From assembly GCA_036346225.1 (NCBI GenBank), contig JARFIW010001104.1:9264001-9328000 (forward strand): DNA of 64,000 nt. The letters run 5' to 3'. Origin of the DNA: Platerodrilus igneus (lineage: Eukaryota; Arthropoda; Insecta; Coleoptera; Lycidae). Positions 23,740 to 34,830 of the stretch are shown here, one piece after another. A program made the position numbers and the translations under genes. Positions within the stretch are counted from its first letter, which is position 1; every line of letters starts with the position of its first letter. Under the pieces are notes generated by a model that saw nothing but the letters and a program-made list of their open reading frames with translations, ran no database searches and was not told the origin of the DNA.

Positions 23740-24660
23740 GCCGTATTCTTTTTTCTTTTATCAAAGAATAATAGTAGACAACATTGCAATTTAGATATCG
23801 AAATATTGTATAGTTCACTAACACTAGTTTCTGATAACTTATTTTTCTTCAAAATACCTTCTATTTTCAAATTTTTGAAACCCCAATGGGATCACCATTA
23901 TCGCCAATACTTTTACAGATTGTAATGAATGAACTTATTCAAACCATACAATATCATTTGCCCTTCCCTTTATAATAAAATATGTAAAAGATATCTTATG
24001 TTGTGTTCCTTACAATATGATTTAAATAATTAATGAAACCTCACATCAACAATTTCTCCAAAAAAATTTATTAAAATTACAGAAAGTTTTTATTAATAAT
24101 GACTATTCAAAATATCTTATTAATAAAATTTCCTATCAATATCAATACAATAACCATACACATAAAATACATCCATTAGAACCCAGCACTTACAAAACCT
24201 TTCCATTTATTCAAAAATTATCTCCACAAATTATACTCACGAAAAAATAAGAAAACACAAAAATAGTATATAAATACACAAAATCACTAAGTCTTTTATT
24301 CGATAAGTTGAAAGACAAAAACTTCAAAAATACTACTTAGCAATAATATTTATAGTATTGATCGCACTTGTGGAGACATTTACGTTGGACAGTTTAAACA
24401 ATATATTAAAAGAAAATTGACCTAACATAAAAGTGATGAAAAGTTAGGAAAAACATCATATAAACTATCTACACAAATACATACAACTGCTCATCAACCA
24501 AATTTCAAACTATACTATAAAACTATAAAAAAAAATTATTTTTAGAATCATGTTGTATTACCAAAATTAAAAATATTTTCAACTGTAAAACCGACATAGA
24601 TAATTTAAGTAAAATTTATTCCTTATACCAATATTAAAATTTTTTAAACATCACAAATAA
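23740..24660 (+). pseudogene. Penelope-like element: RT end and GIY-YIG domain, broken
   Basis: Penelope-like elements (PLEs) encode a telomerase-like reverse transcriptase fused to a GIY-YIG endonuclease. Here the RT palm is readable as TPMGSPLSPIL (about 23878-23912), then MNELIQTIQYHLPFP, then YVKDILCCVP (23981-24010), where the catalytic YVDD has become YVKD. A region is missing, after which the conserved spacer appears (LLKLQKVFINN, then THKIHPLEPSTYKTFPFIQ, about 24158-24215). The endonuclease follows: CGDIYVGQFKQYIKRKL (about 24367-24418), HKSDEKLGKTSY and a TAHQPNFKLYYK block. Stops interrupt all parts. The fragment lacks the RT N-terminus. Confidence 0.8.
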
Positions 24661-24664
24661 AAAA

Positions 24665-25070
24665 TTCTTATTTTTAAAATTTATTTTATCTGTATAATAT
24701 TAAATATATAGTTTATTTATTTCTCAAACATCGCTCAATCGAATTATTAAATAAGTTTTATTAATAATATCATAATTCCAAAAATTATCTAGTTTACGAT
24801 ATTCAAAATAAGACGACATTTTGATTTCTAAATTTATAGATGTCTAAAGGGTGTGTACTTTTTAAATTGTTAATTTTAAGCTAGATATGTTTTTATATTC
24901 ACTGCTAGTTGCTTTTGAAGTATTTTTACGCATTTATTAGAGTAAGTCCTCTTCACTTACCCTTACATCTGATTTTCTAATGCTCCACCCGAAGGTACTA
25001 CATTGGCTACGATACGTTTTTTTTAACCTGAAAAATTTTGAATTTTGCCGAACTCTTGCCGTTCTAAGCA
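24665..25070. other. no gene recognised
   Basis: AT-rich sequence between the PLE fragment and the SINE. It may include PLE 3' non-coding sequence, but no hammerhead motif was found here. Confidence 0.4.
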
Positions 25071-25074
25071 AGCT

Positions 25075-25257
25075 AGGGATCCTTAACGTGCGTGACAACG
25101 TTCACACACGGGACCTTCATTTTACCTCTCATTCGAACCAGTGCGTATTTTTGTGAAAAATGCTAGTTTAACATTTTTCAAGCGGACCGTGTCGGAATTC
25201 GAACCCGGGACCTTGGACGTAGTAGTCACACGCATACCAACTACGCCACGGAACTCC
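25075..25257 (-). mobile_element. tRNA-derived SINE, copy 1
   Basis: On the minus strand the head (25187-25255) reads like a tRNA 5' region: box A TGGCGTAGTTGG and box B GGTTCGAATTCC at normal spacing, the internal promoter of RNA polymerase III. The body continues to lower coordinates with GGTAAAATGAAGGTC and ends around GTCACGCACGTTAAGGATC. A second copy with the same head and body lies at 55655-55817, which makes this a SINE rather than a lone tRNA relic. The body contains a GTGCGTGACAAC-type palindromic stretch. Its exact 3' end is uncertain. Confidence 0.75.
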
Positions 25258-25450
25258 CTCCTTCCCTCACATACCACTGAATCTCGGTATAATAGGGCGT
25301 ATAATTAGAAAACAATACAAAGGAAACCGACCTATATATAGGCTGTTGTAGGAATTTCAGGAAACTGTGTAGGCTAGCTCAGAATATAAATAAGTGGAGG
25401 TACGCGTTCAACCAGTGTCAAGACGGAAAACCTAGTGATGAAAAATAAGT
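25258..25450 (+). mobile_element. LINE 3'-end fragment
   Basis: Diverged copy of the LINE 3' end: TCACATACCACTGAATCTCG, then GACCTATATATAGGCTG..., then AATTTCAGGAAACTGTGTAGG and AACCTAGTGATGA, the latter matching AACCTAATGATGA at 26090. It is internally deleted compared with 25526-26105. Confidence 0.6.
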
Positions 25451-25525
25451 GCACTTAAATCTGGTGATTGTTATAAACAACTACAGGTGTTGGTTGTGAA
25501 ATATTTTCAACTAATATTGATTATG

Positions 25526-26105
25526 CGAAAGAATATATTCAAAAACTGTTAATTTGGAAAATGTTCAAGTGCTGGGGGAATTTGGCAGCTACATGCTACT
25601 TATCCCCCTTCACATACCACTAAATGTCGCTGACCGAACTACATCTAACAAAAAAGAATAACGACTGTGTTCAAAAATAATAAACATAGAAACAAGAAGA
25701 AAATTGTTGAGAGCATATGTGCGGAGCACAGAACAGTACGTTTATGAAATAGGGGCAGTAGAAAAAGCAGACAGAAAGGGATAGAAGCCTTCTGGAATTG
25801 AGTGCTTCAAATGTATGAAGATGATAGCATGGGCAGGCAAAGTTAATGACAAATAGGTTATAGAAAGAGTAGAGAAAAAAATATCTGTGGAAAACAAAAA
25901 AAAATAGGACAAATAAAAGGGCAGGATAACTTTTTGGAGAATAGTGAGAGATATATTACAAGCAGAGATAGGAAAAAATAAATAGAGGTAGACCTAGATC
26001 AGACTATCGCACGCAAATTTCAGGGAAATGTGTAGGTTAGTTCAGACTAGGGAACAATGCGGGTACGTGTCTAACCAGTTCCAGAACTAAAAACCTAATG
26101 ATGAT
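25526..26105 (+). mobile_element. 3' end of the RTE-like LINE, plus strand
   Basis: Best plus-strand copy of the family 3' end. Read through stops it gives the C-terminal coding pattern of these LINEs (RAYVRSTEQYVYEI, KMIAWAGKVNDK, VIERVEKK, then GRPRSDY near 26005). It ends in AACCTAATGATGATAT, the short ATG-repeat tail, which runs directly into a TA microsatellite. It matches the reverse complement of 21085-21720. Confidence 0.7.
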
Positions 26106-26115
26106 ATATATATAG

Positions 26116-26166
<51 letters not shown>
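26104..26166. repeat. (TA)n with (CA)n core
   Basis: Microsatellite of TA and CA dinucleotides, directly visible, lying between the LINE tail and the foldback element. Confidence 0.95.
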
Positions 26167-26170
<4 letters not shown>

Positions 26171-26227
26171 AGAAATGAATTATTGGCAAGTGACTTAAAT
26201 TCAGCCACGAGGGCATCTTGTCGACGC

Positions 26228-26253
26228 GTTTCGTCCTAATTGGGGCTCATCAG
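26228..26253 (-). ncRNA. hammerhead ribozyme core, left arm
   Basis: On the minus strand CTGATGA (26253-26247) is followed by a stem II of the form GCCC-CAATTA-GGAC with one C-A mismatch, then GAAAC (26232-26228) and GCGTC, the expected cleavage context. Stem I, between TTCTGTA upstream and GACAAGA downstream, has two mismatches. The core is complete, but the helices are weakened. Confidence 0.65.
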
Positions 26254-26298
26254 TACAGAAGTAGCAAAGTTGTAATATTTAATACAGACACCTTTGCT

Positions 26299-26343
26299 AC
26301 TCCTGTCCTGATGAGCCCCAATAGACGAAACGCGTCGACAGGA
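26299..26343 (+). ncRNA. hammerhead ribozyme, right arm
   Basis: Core boxes CTGATGA (26308-26314) and GAAAC (26327-26331) are followed by GCGTC, with predicted cleavage after the C of GTC at 26336. Stem I is perfect over 7 bp: TCCTGTC directly before CTGATGA pairs with GACAGGA directly after the cleavage site. Stem III can only be a 2-bp ACGCGT mini-helix, as known for PLE hammerheads that act as dimers. Stem II (GCCCCAATAGAC) has lost bases relative to the left arm and is probably weak. This is a type I arrangement, open at stem I. Confidence 0.7.
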
Positions 26344-26423
26344 TGCCCTCGTATGAATTTGAGTCACTGCCAATAATTCATTTCTACTTTATTAATTTAA
26401 GACTCATTAATCCTACTTTTCTT

Positions 26424-26424
26424 T

Positions 26425-26462
<38 letters not shown>

Positions 26463-26495
26463 CATACACACATACATACATACAAACATACATAC

Positions 26496-26540
<45 letters not shown>
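26424..26540. repeat. (TA)n / (CATA)n microsatellite
   Basis: A long run of TA with CATACATA interruptions, directly visible. The 67-residue open frame across it encodes only the microsatellite and is not a gene. Confidence 0.95.
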
Positions 26541-26639
26541 CTGTGACAATTTCCGTGAATAGGAGCGCAACAAATTAATCATGTGACTTAGGTACAGCAT
26601 GTATTAACTAAAATGCAAAAGGAAATATTAAATTATTGT

Positions 26640-27400
26640 CTTACTTTCATGTTTTTTTTCTTCACCTGACTGACTCAACCGAAATTATAGTGTGGAATTT
26701 ACAAAGATGAAATGATTCACAGAAACCTCAAGATATATTTATGCATTCAAAAACATTTTGCCCTCATGCAAAAATTTTCTTAAATTATAAAACAGGTTAC
26801 ATCTTGAGTTCATGCATAAGATTATTCCTAAACTTTACCTAATATTTGTTAACAGGTACAAAATCCTCTTATATGGACAATTTACCGATCCTGTATTACC
26901 ACGCTTGTGAGTACAATTGGCCAATGATGCTGCACAGAATATTTAGAACAGATCAAAATGCTTTGCACTCTGACCTTAAAATTATCCTAAACAGAAATTA
27001 AGTAAAAACTTATTTTACCTTATGTACTAAGAATAATTTATCATTATGGATTACAAAAATTAACAAGTTACACTTGTTGGTATTATTGTCCAAAATCGCT
27101 TATAAAAAACTCATCTCTACCGTAATTAACGGCATCAGATATTCCTTGGTTCCATTTCATATATTCAAACATATCTGTTCCCAAAGTGCTTTTTTTTTAT
27201 CAGCGTATTCTCTTGCATGACGATTTTCTATGTCGAAGATTGTTCAATTTTCGTAGTGTTTTATAAAGTAATTATGTTAATATTTATGCAGAGTTACGTT
27301 CTAAGAATTAATTCTTCATTCATAAAATTACATGGTCGATTTCGTAAAATGAATCAATAAATTCTTTACTCGATAGTTACATTTTAAACGTCAAATACTG
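26640..27400 (+). repeat. unclassified repeat, copy B of a direct pair
   Basis: Partner of 22440-23400 (shared blocks listed there). Between the two copies lie the PLE fragment, SINE, LINE ends and foldback element, so the duplication either predates those insertions or the copies are independent insertions of one family. Confidence 0.55.
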
Positions 27401-30288
27401 TATGCATGCCGAATACTGAACATAACATGTTCAACGACTTGATATGAATGGCTCCGGTTCTTATTCAGATCTGGTTTATATACAAAAATTATCTCATACG
27501 TTACTTTCCAGATCCTTCGGGATCCGCTTCAAACATAACACATCCAGGTAATATTTTCGAGGCTTCTACAGTTTTAATGATCTAATTAATGTTAAGCTAC
27601 CGCGGTGGATACGATTTATGAGCATCGTAAAACGTGTTGCCTATCCTTTTCTAATATACAAAGTTATCCGCTACTATCGCCTACTTTTGTATTTTCTAGC
27701 AATATTTTCACAAATACCTAATTTAATTCATTCATAAAAAGTCAATTTAAATATAATATCTCTACACAATCTACGTGATAAATATTACATATTGTTGAAT
27801 ACAATATAAGCTTTCGAATTGAGAGCATAAATTATAAATTAAACGGTGACAGAAAATGCCATTTGTTAGCGTCACTGGAAGGGCTCCTTCCTTTTGATGA
27901 TTGTAAAAATCATAACTGTTGTCAGACGGCAGCATACGTCAATAGAACACTTCCACCTGAGCTGTTGTTAGAGAAAGTCAATTGTTTTTTAAATAATAGA
28001 ACATGGCGTTAAAGACCACGTGTTGGAAGCACCGAAAGATTAAAGTCGATTTCAAGATGAAATCGTTTCGGCGAAACTCATTATATGTCCACGCTTGGCA
28101 GGTATTAGTTCGCATAAGACGGGACGTTAAATTGTTCTGAATGGCTTTAGCATAACAGTAAGTATTACTGAGTTTAAAGCCCTTATTAATTTGATATTTG
28201 CAGTGCAACTTATGCAACTTACTATAATTTTAGAAACTTACTATAATTTAAGAAAATTTATTTAGTAATCAATGGAAAATTTATTGGCAACTATTTGAAA
28301 TTTAACTTTATATGGAAATCAATCTGGCGTGGTTCATTTGTTCGATGCGAACGCCCTTAATGGTGTTAGATATTCAGTATCCAGCTGATTAGATTTGTAT
28401 GGTATTGAGATTTCTAACCTGTAAATGCAGAAATAAGAAGATTTCAATTTATTAATTATCATTCCGGGTATGGTCTTAATACATTGCTGGTATTCTTCTA
28501 ATGGATTAACATCTGGTATGTAATTAGTGTTTTTTTAATACGTCAGCTGTAACTTTTGGCATAACATACAAATAAGTTTTGTTTGTTCACGTGGAAATTT
28601 CCTAGTTCATTATGTGAGTGACAAACAAGTTATTTTTAAACTTTGGTAAAAGTAATCTATCAAGCTTCACTTTTAATCCTTGTATTAGTACTAACAAAAA
28701 ATGGTAGATGGCGATATAAAGATAGAAAAGGTTAACTTTCAGAATTAACAAAAATTATAGCTATTTTAAAGAACTAAATTGTTTCATTTTGCTTTTCATT
28801 AATTAATAATTGGAATATTTTACCATTTAATGTGAAGTCTACGTAGTACTACCAAGACCAAATAAAGTTGTAATATAAATTTAATTAATCCAAAAACTCA
28901 AATTTAAACATTTTCAAGAATAAATTTTTGCTAGACTTTAAAAATGTAAAAACTACATTATTCTATTTTTGAGAGATGCTGATTATTACCAAGTACATAT
29001 GTACATATTTTTCATTATCATAATATAGTCAAATTTTTAAAGATGATGTTTTGTAAATAATTTTAAACTGTAACTTAAAGGAATAGATATTCATTTTGGT
29101 CAAGACTATGATTATTAGTTGGAATGAATGAGGGTTGATTCTTATTAATTATGAATTTTTTGAAATGAATGCACAAACTGTGCTATCCTTGTTTTAATCT
29201 GTTTACAGGTGTAGCAGTGCATCTTCAAAAGTCATTATCGAGCCATAATGTAAGAAAACTTTAGGGATTGGGTTCTCGTAATATTTTTTGGTATAACGGT
29301 ATTTGAGTATAGGTTTCCGCATTCGCCTTATACAAAAGACTCAAGTTGGGTCTTCTTAGTATACAAAAATTCGGTGGCGCCATATTCTTTACATTTTTGG
29401 TCGCAGTCCAACCCCGACCCAAAGCTCATGTTCTACCCAGAGCAAATCGCTCGACTAGCCGCTTATCCTTTGGAGGTTTCCTCATCTTTGAGCCATTTTA
29501 CACCGAAACTAACCGTGGGCTCTTTACATCTTCAGGAAATCCTTGTCATCTATCCTTATGCCTTTCAGCTGGTCATATAGGAGTAAAGAAAATAACCCCC
29601 TTAGTAAGGCAAAACGTTATAACATAGAGCAGTTAAGCTCGCGTTATCTTATCTCGGTTTCGCTTTATGACTTTTTAATAGTCGCAGACTTTTTGTATCA
29701 GCGTTTATTCATTGATAGTAATAATTAATTGGTTTTTAAAGCATTTCTTAGTAACTGACGTATTCGAAAATTCTAGAATTAAAATTCTATTTCAAACTCT
29801 TAAAATGAGTTTAAATATCTACACACGGAAAATTATTTACATAATTAGTAAGGGCTTCTTAATACTTTGCAAATGCGATAAGATTTGTATTGATTTGTAT
29901 TCTAACAGTGTACGAAGGCATATTTTAAAAGATAGCTTAAATCTAAGTTATTTCTCGTATTTCTAATAAAGGCTTTGTTTATAAATGCAATTGATATTGT
30001 GCTTTTACGATAAATGAAGCGAATAGTTTTTTACAGGGAAAGTGTGTTTTGTTTTAACGCATATAAAATAATTGGTTTTCTATTTATAGCTTAGAAAAAA
30101 AACTCGCTTTCGGTAATCATTTATACACGGAAAAATTAATCGCATTTGCTTTCTTAACAATTGATTTGCATTCTAATAAAGTACCAATTTCAGTATTTTT
30201 AAGCGCTTTTTTAAGGTTCTTTCAAGGATTGCTTTGCACAAGGTATCTAACTCGGCTGAAAAAATGGGACTTTTAAGTTTATATTCGA
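27401..30288. other. no gene recognised
   Basis: About 2.9 kb without an assignable element. Two overlapping small open frames at 29346-29627 (93 and 68 residues) lie in a more GC-rich patch, but have no recognisable motif. A 16-bp direct repeat, ACTTACTATAATTT, occurs at about 28217 and 28237. Confidence 0.4.
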
Positions 30289-30570
30289 CGACCGTCTCAC
30301 GCCAGTAATGTCGTGACTGCAATGATAGGTTAGGTTACCGCTAGAAATAGATATTATTATTAAAAAACACAAAACAGAAATCACTTAACACGCATATCAG
30401 AGCAGATGTTGCTAAAACTATTGCAGACTGTTCTGATATGCGGGTTAAGTGATTTGTGTTTTGTGTTTTTTAATAGTAATCTCTAATTTGTGTTTTTAAT
30501 AATAATATCTATTTCTAACAGTAACCTAACCTGTCATTCCAGCCACGGCATTACTGGCGTAAGACAATCG
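30289..30570. mobile_element. foldback MITE
   Basis: A 282-bp hairpin. The left end reads CGACCGTCTCACGCCAGTAA and the right end, on the opposite strand, CGATTGTCTTACGCCAGTAA. The arms stay complementary through AGGTTAGGTTAC, ATAGATATTATTATTAAAAA, CACAAAACA and CACTTAAC to a small loop near 30406-30426. The right arm contains an extra short internal duplication. There is no coding capacity. It is probably a non-autonomous DNA element. The target duplication is unclear. Confidence 0.8.
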
Positions 30571-32517
30571 TTTATATTTGTTTTACGATCATTGCAATGA
30601 CTACAATACATGGAATTTGCTTACCTGATTAATAAGGGTTTCTTTATACTTCATGAAATAATTACGCTTGATACTTATACTGAGTGGCGGCATTAAGAAT
30701 TGGAAGATATCAACTTTCCCATTTTCTGACTTTTTGAGTGGGTTTTGCATAGAATTTGGGTGTTCAATGACCTCTCGTAACCTCTTTATCACATATGTAT
30801 GTATATATATTTTTTATTCATATTGTAGCTTGTAAGCCTTGCAAATACTTGTAAATATGTCCTCCTAGTGTGCAATTTGTAAATAATAAAAACAATTGAT
30901 TATTACTTTGAATCTCGGGCAATCAATGACGACAAACAGTTAAGCCAGAGTGAGAATGTGCCTCAGAACTTTGTTTTACAGTCTTAGCTTAATAGCACCT
31001 TAACAAAGCTTTATACAAACTAAGCACAGGTTTCCTTAAGTTGACTGGATGAAACATAAGCAAATGTTCTTGAATAGTTCTAAAACATTAGCCCCCAACA
31101 CTTCACAAGTAGCACCGCACGATGTTCTGATTGGAGTTGACAGATTTCGATTACTTATCGTCTTGCAGTGGACAGGTAACACACTAAATGTCCTCCTTTC
31201 TACTACGCTATTTCCTAGTTTCATAAGCCCTAAACATGGTTTCTTAGAAAATTTTAAATCACGGAAACGTTCTTTTGGTAAGAAGGTGTGCAGCTAAACT
31301 GCAATAAAGACCGCAGAATCCAGTTAAATGCAAATTAATCACTTGTAAATTGAAACTATAAGTCGGACAGTTGGAGCAGGTGTCAGTTCCAAGACTAGTA
31401 ATGAGACTAGAAAATGGAATGTAAGTAAATAAATCAGGTTAAAGGCACATCTCTGGGAACAAAGAGGTGGTGAGGGTGCACCATTAGTAACGCTGCGTTT
31501 TATTAACATTCATATTTTGTTTTCCTCGTTTTCGAAATCCGCTTAATACTAATAACCATTTTTCAACATTGTCCAATGACTGAATTTATTTTGGCTGACC
31601 TATTATTCTAATAATATAGCGTCATGTTTTCCTGTAACAATGGTATCAATTCCAATGAATAATACATAGCGGGCAGGTTTTAGCTTATTATTTCGGAATA
31701 CAAAACCTCCAGAAGGAAAAAGGGTTGTTCGTGTTCATGCTATAGGTTATAACATTGGGAATGTTTCGTTTTCTGAAAACATTTTGTCTCCATGTAAAAA
31801 CTGTAACTATTTCAATACCTGTCGGAGTTCAATTACCGAGTATGGTGTTAGTATAAATGTATAATGGAGCCAAAGCTTTCAGATTTTTAACACCCAAATT
31901 CATATCGCTGAATATAGAGAGGATTATATTTGCCATAATTAACTTTGTACGTTCTGAATGCTCCAGGATTCAGCATGTTAACCGTAAAAAGGTAGAAGGA
32001 TATAAACAATTTACCTTTTACAGGTCTTCAATAAGATTTGAAGCATCGTTTACGCTTTGTCATAGTGTTAGAGTTAGCATTTTAATAAGTAAATGCAACA
32101 ACAGTGGCATGCATCTAATATAAGCAAAAAGGCAATGCCTACCCTAGAAAAAGTAAGAATTTATATGTATATTTTATATTCTTTTATTTTAATAATACTT
32201 TATCAAATTTAATTTAAATATATTTACATTTTTAATAACGAGTAGTTTATACTAATTTGAATACTTCTATTAACAAATTAATTTATTACAAATATTATTG
32301 TCAATATTCCGCCAAAAATGAAAAGGCAGGCGCGCTCAAAAATCGAATAACTGCATGCACAAGATATTATGAATGATACAGCGTGTAGCTGTACCATAAA
32401 AAATTCGCAAAGGCACAAACAGATGACCCTATGCATTCTTGCAGGCATTCATAGGCAGTGCTTTTAGTAGGAAGCGGAAGCGTAAATCTTGGTCGCGCAT
32501 TATCGTTTACCATTGAT
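30571..32517. other. no gene recognised
   Basis: AT-rich DNA flanking the provirus on its 3' side. Short open frames at 31036-31297 (both strands) and 31857-32123 show no recognisable motif. Confidence 0.4.
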
Positions 32518-32521
32518 CGCG
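32518..32521. repeat. target site duplication, left (CGCG)
   Basis: Identical to 41513-41516 and immediately outside the element ends. Confidence 0.7.
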
Positions 32522-33064
32522 AGTTACGTTTCGGGCCTTGATGTTTTTAAAAACTACTTCCAAAAACTTTGTAACAATTTATTTAGTTTAAACAGATATT
32601 AATATAGTATAGAATTTTGACAAACTTGAGTAAAAATATTTCGAGTTGAAACTAATTAATAATCAAACTAATATGAGTGAGTAGCCTAGCAAACTGCAAT
32701 GTTAAAGCAGAAATACTGTAGACTGACTGACTGTCTTGGGGCTCCCGAGGTACTTATGTTGCTCCTGCCCCTCACATGTTTGTGGGAACGTGCAGAGCTC
32801 ATGTCTACTTATTTCTTAATACTATTCATGATACAATGTAACAATCTTACTTTCTAAGTAATCACGGTTCTTAACCGTCTGTGACCTGCCACCTGTAGTA
32901 TCATTATCGTCTAGAATACAATGTATTTCATCCATTCTCACAACTGTTAATAACTTTGTTTAATTATCCTTGAATTACATTGTTGCACTTGACTTAATAA
33001 TTTCTTAATGATTTCTAATAATTCCTATTTTGTTATACATACATAGATTGGGGGATACATAACA
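32522..33064 (-). repeat. 3' LTR of the provirus
   Basis: 543 bp, aligning along its length with 40965-41512 with small indels near its right-hand end in element orientation. It contains CTTGGGGCTCCCG / GGTACTTATG (32735-32760), which reversed gives CATAAGTACC, the position expected for the promoter region. Outside it lies CGCG. Just upstream in element orientation is a short purine tract (GGAAGG, 33065-33070) that could be the polypurine tract. Confidence 0.9.
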
Positions 33065-33125
33065 CCTTCCGACGTAAATGAAAAATTAAGGTTTCCTTTG
33101 CTTAATTTTTAAAAATTCATAAAAT

Positions 33126-34830
33126 TCATTGTTTAAAATTCATTGTCCCTAAGGGTGCATCTATTGTTTCTTTATTTATCTTTGTTTCCTTAAGTCTAAA
33201 ATGATCTTCTTTGTTCTTATACCTAAGATATATTTTGTAAAATACATATATAATTAGAAAAATTAGTAAAATGATTAATAAAATTGTACAGACGCTTATG
33301 TTATTGTAGTGTAATTTCGGCACTTTTAACTCACTTAAGTGTTCTTTATAATTGTCCATTATTTTCATGGCGTGGTTGAGCCCGTCTAAGTCTAGATGTT
33401 TCAGTTGCATGGGTTTCTTGATTATTTTTCATCTTCAGTTTGTGTTGTCTTGAATTGTAGCTATGGTAGATTTGCGAGTTTCTTGGTTGCTGTGGGTTCT
33501 TGATATACTATGAGGATTCATTCTTCAATTTTATAACAGTCTTCTTTAAGGGTGATTAATTCGCTTCCGGTTAATGCTAGATTATTCTCGTCTTGATTGC
33601 AGTAGACGGTTGCTATTATCTCTGTTGGAAATATGGCAATCCATTTCTTTTCTGTGATTTTCTGAATTTTCATGTTGGTGATCTGTACGGGTTTTGCTTC
33701 ACAGTTTTCGTAATGATTTGAAAATTTTAGTAATTGTACTTCGTAAGGGCTGTCTTCTTGAATAGTGGTTGTTGTTAACAATTGGCATAAATATTCATTT
33801 GGTGTTACTTCGGTACATTTTTCGTTTGTATAACCATATCTTAGTTCATTTAAGGATAGGAACTTGGTTTTGGGTATGATAACTTGATACATGCTAGTAA
33901 TTTTTATTGGAAAAGCAAATAAATGATAATAATTATAATTGTTACTTTCTACTATTGGTATTTCTATTAAAAAAGTAATTTCATTGTTCTTTACATGGTT
34001 TTTACTATAGCTGTTTTTTCAAATATAAGAATGTTTGATTCTGTTACATCAAAGGGTAATTTACTGTTAGTTATAAATGATCTAATTCTTAATACTTCCT
34101 TTAATAAATCAGTTGGTTCTATGATACTAGAGTGTAGGGTGTTTAATTTTGCAAATGTTACAGCGTTTTCTAAAGTGTCTAAAATTGGTTGGATTAAAGT
34201 AAGGGTTGATATTATTTGAGTGAATATTGGATTGAATCTAATTAAGTCTCGTATTCCTAACATGGTAGTTTGCATGTTCGTTTTAAGGGTTTGTATTCTA
34301 TTGGCTATACTATCTTGATTTATTACTAGCTTTCTAAATGTTTTGTTGAATTTTATTATAGTTGATTGGGTTAGAGATATTTGGTTGCTAATAATGGTTT
34401 TTTATATCGTTTTGATTTTCAATTAGCTGTTGTATTGCGTTGTCATAACGTTCTGCGTCTTGATTATCTAAATTGCCTGTGATAGCTTTTATTATGTTAC
34501 TTAGTCCGTTAATTAGTCCTCTTTTTCGTCTTGCAATTTGTTCTGTGGGTATTAATCTGTTAAATTTATCTTCTATATTTCTTAAAATGTTTTCTATTAC
34601 GCTGTTATAATTTATCATTTCTATGGCGTATTCCTTTCCGAATTTGGCGGTGTCCATTGATTGTTTTAGTCTAAAATAATTGTCTTTGATTTGTTTGAGA
34701 TTCTCGTTATACTTCCGTTAAATCGAATTTTTGTGCGAATGTCCAATAGTCTATTGTATTTTGCATACTTCCCATTTTATTGGTGGTATACCGGCGTTGT
34801 TTTTTATGTCTTCAATTGGTATTTCGTTGT
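33126..34830 (-). pseudogene. env: errantivirus env (fusion-protein type), broken
   Basis: Envelope glycoprotein gene of the insect endogenous retrovirus, related to baculovirus F proteins. It survives as four open pieces in order: 34657-34388, 34275-33991, 33892-33518 and 33410-33126. The first contains a furin-type site RRKRG (about 34517-34531) followed by a glycine- and isoleucine-rich stretch at the position of the fusion peptide. The third has several cysteines. The last has one long hydrophobic segment (roughly residues 39-62, ILLIILLIFLII core) as the membrane anchor, followed by a short basic tail. The 5' start probably overlaps the end of pol near 34830. At least three interruptions make it non-functional. 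Confidence 0.85.

Larger units (their letters stand above)
26167..26390. mobile_element. foldback element with paired hammerhead motifs
   Basis: Two arms of roughly 105 bp (about 26167-26275 and 26285-26390) are near-perfect reverse complements, from AAAGTAGAAATGAATTATTG at the left end to its complement at the right, with a short AT-rich centre. Microsatellites flank both sides. Each arm carries a hammerhead-type ribozyme sequence. Penelope-like elements are known to carry hammerheads in their terminal repeats and to form inverted partial copies, and a PLE lies 2 kb upstream, so a PLE terminal-repeat origin is likely. Confidence 0.75.

Noticed and set aside
26343..26546. 67-residue open frame ending in repeated Tyr-Ile
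   Set aside because: It translates part of the foldback arm and a TA microsatellite, so it is low-complexity with no gene evidence.
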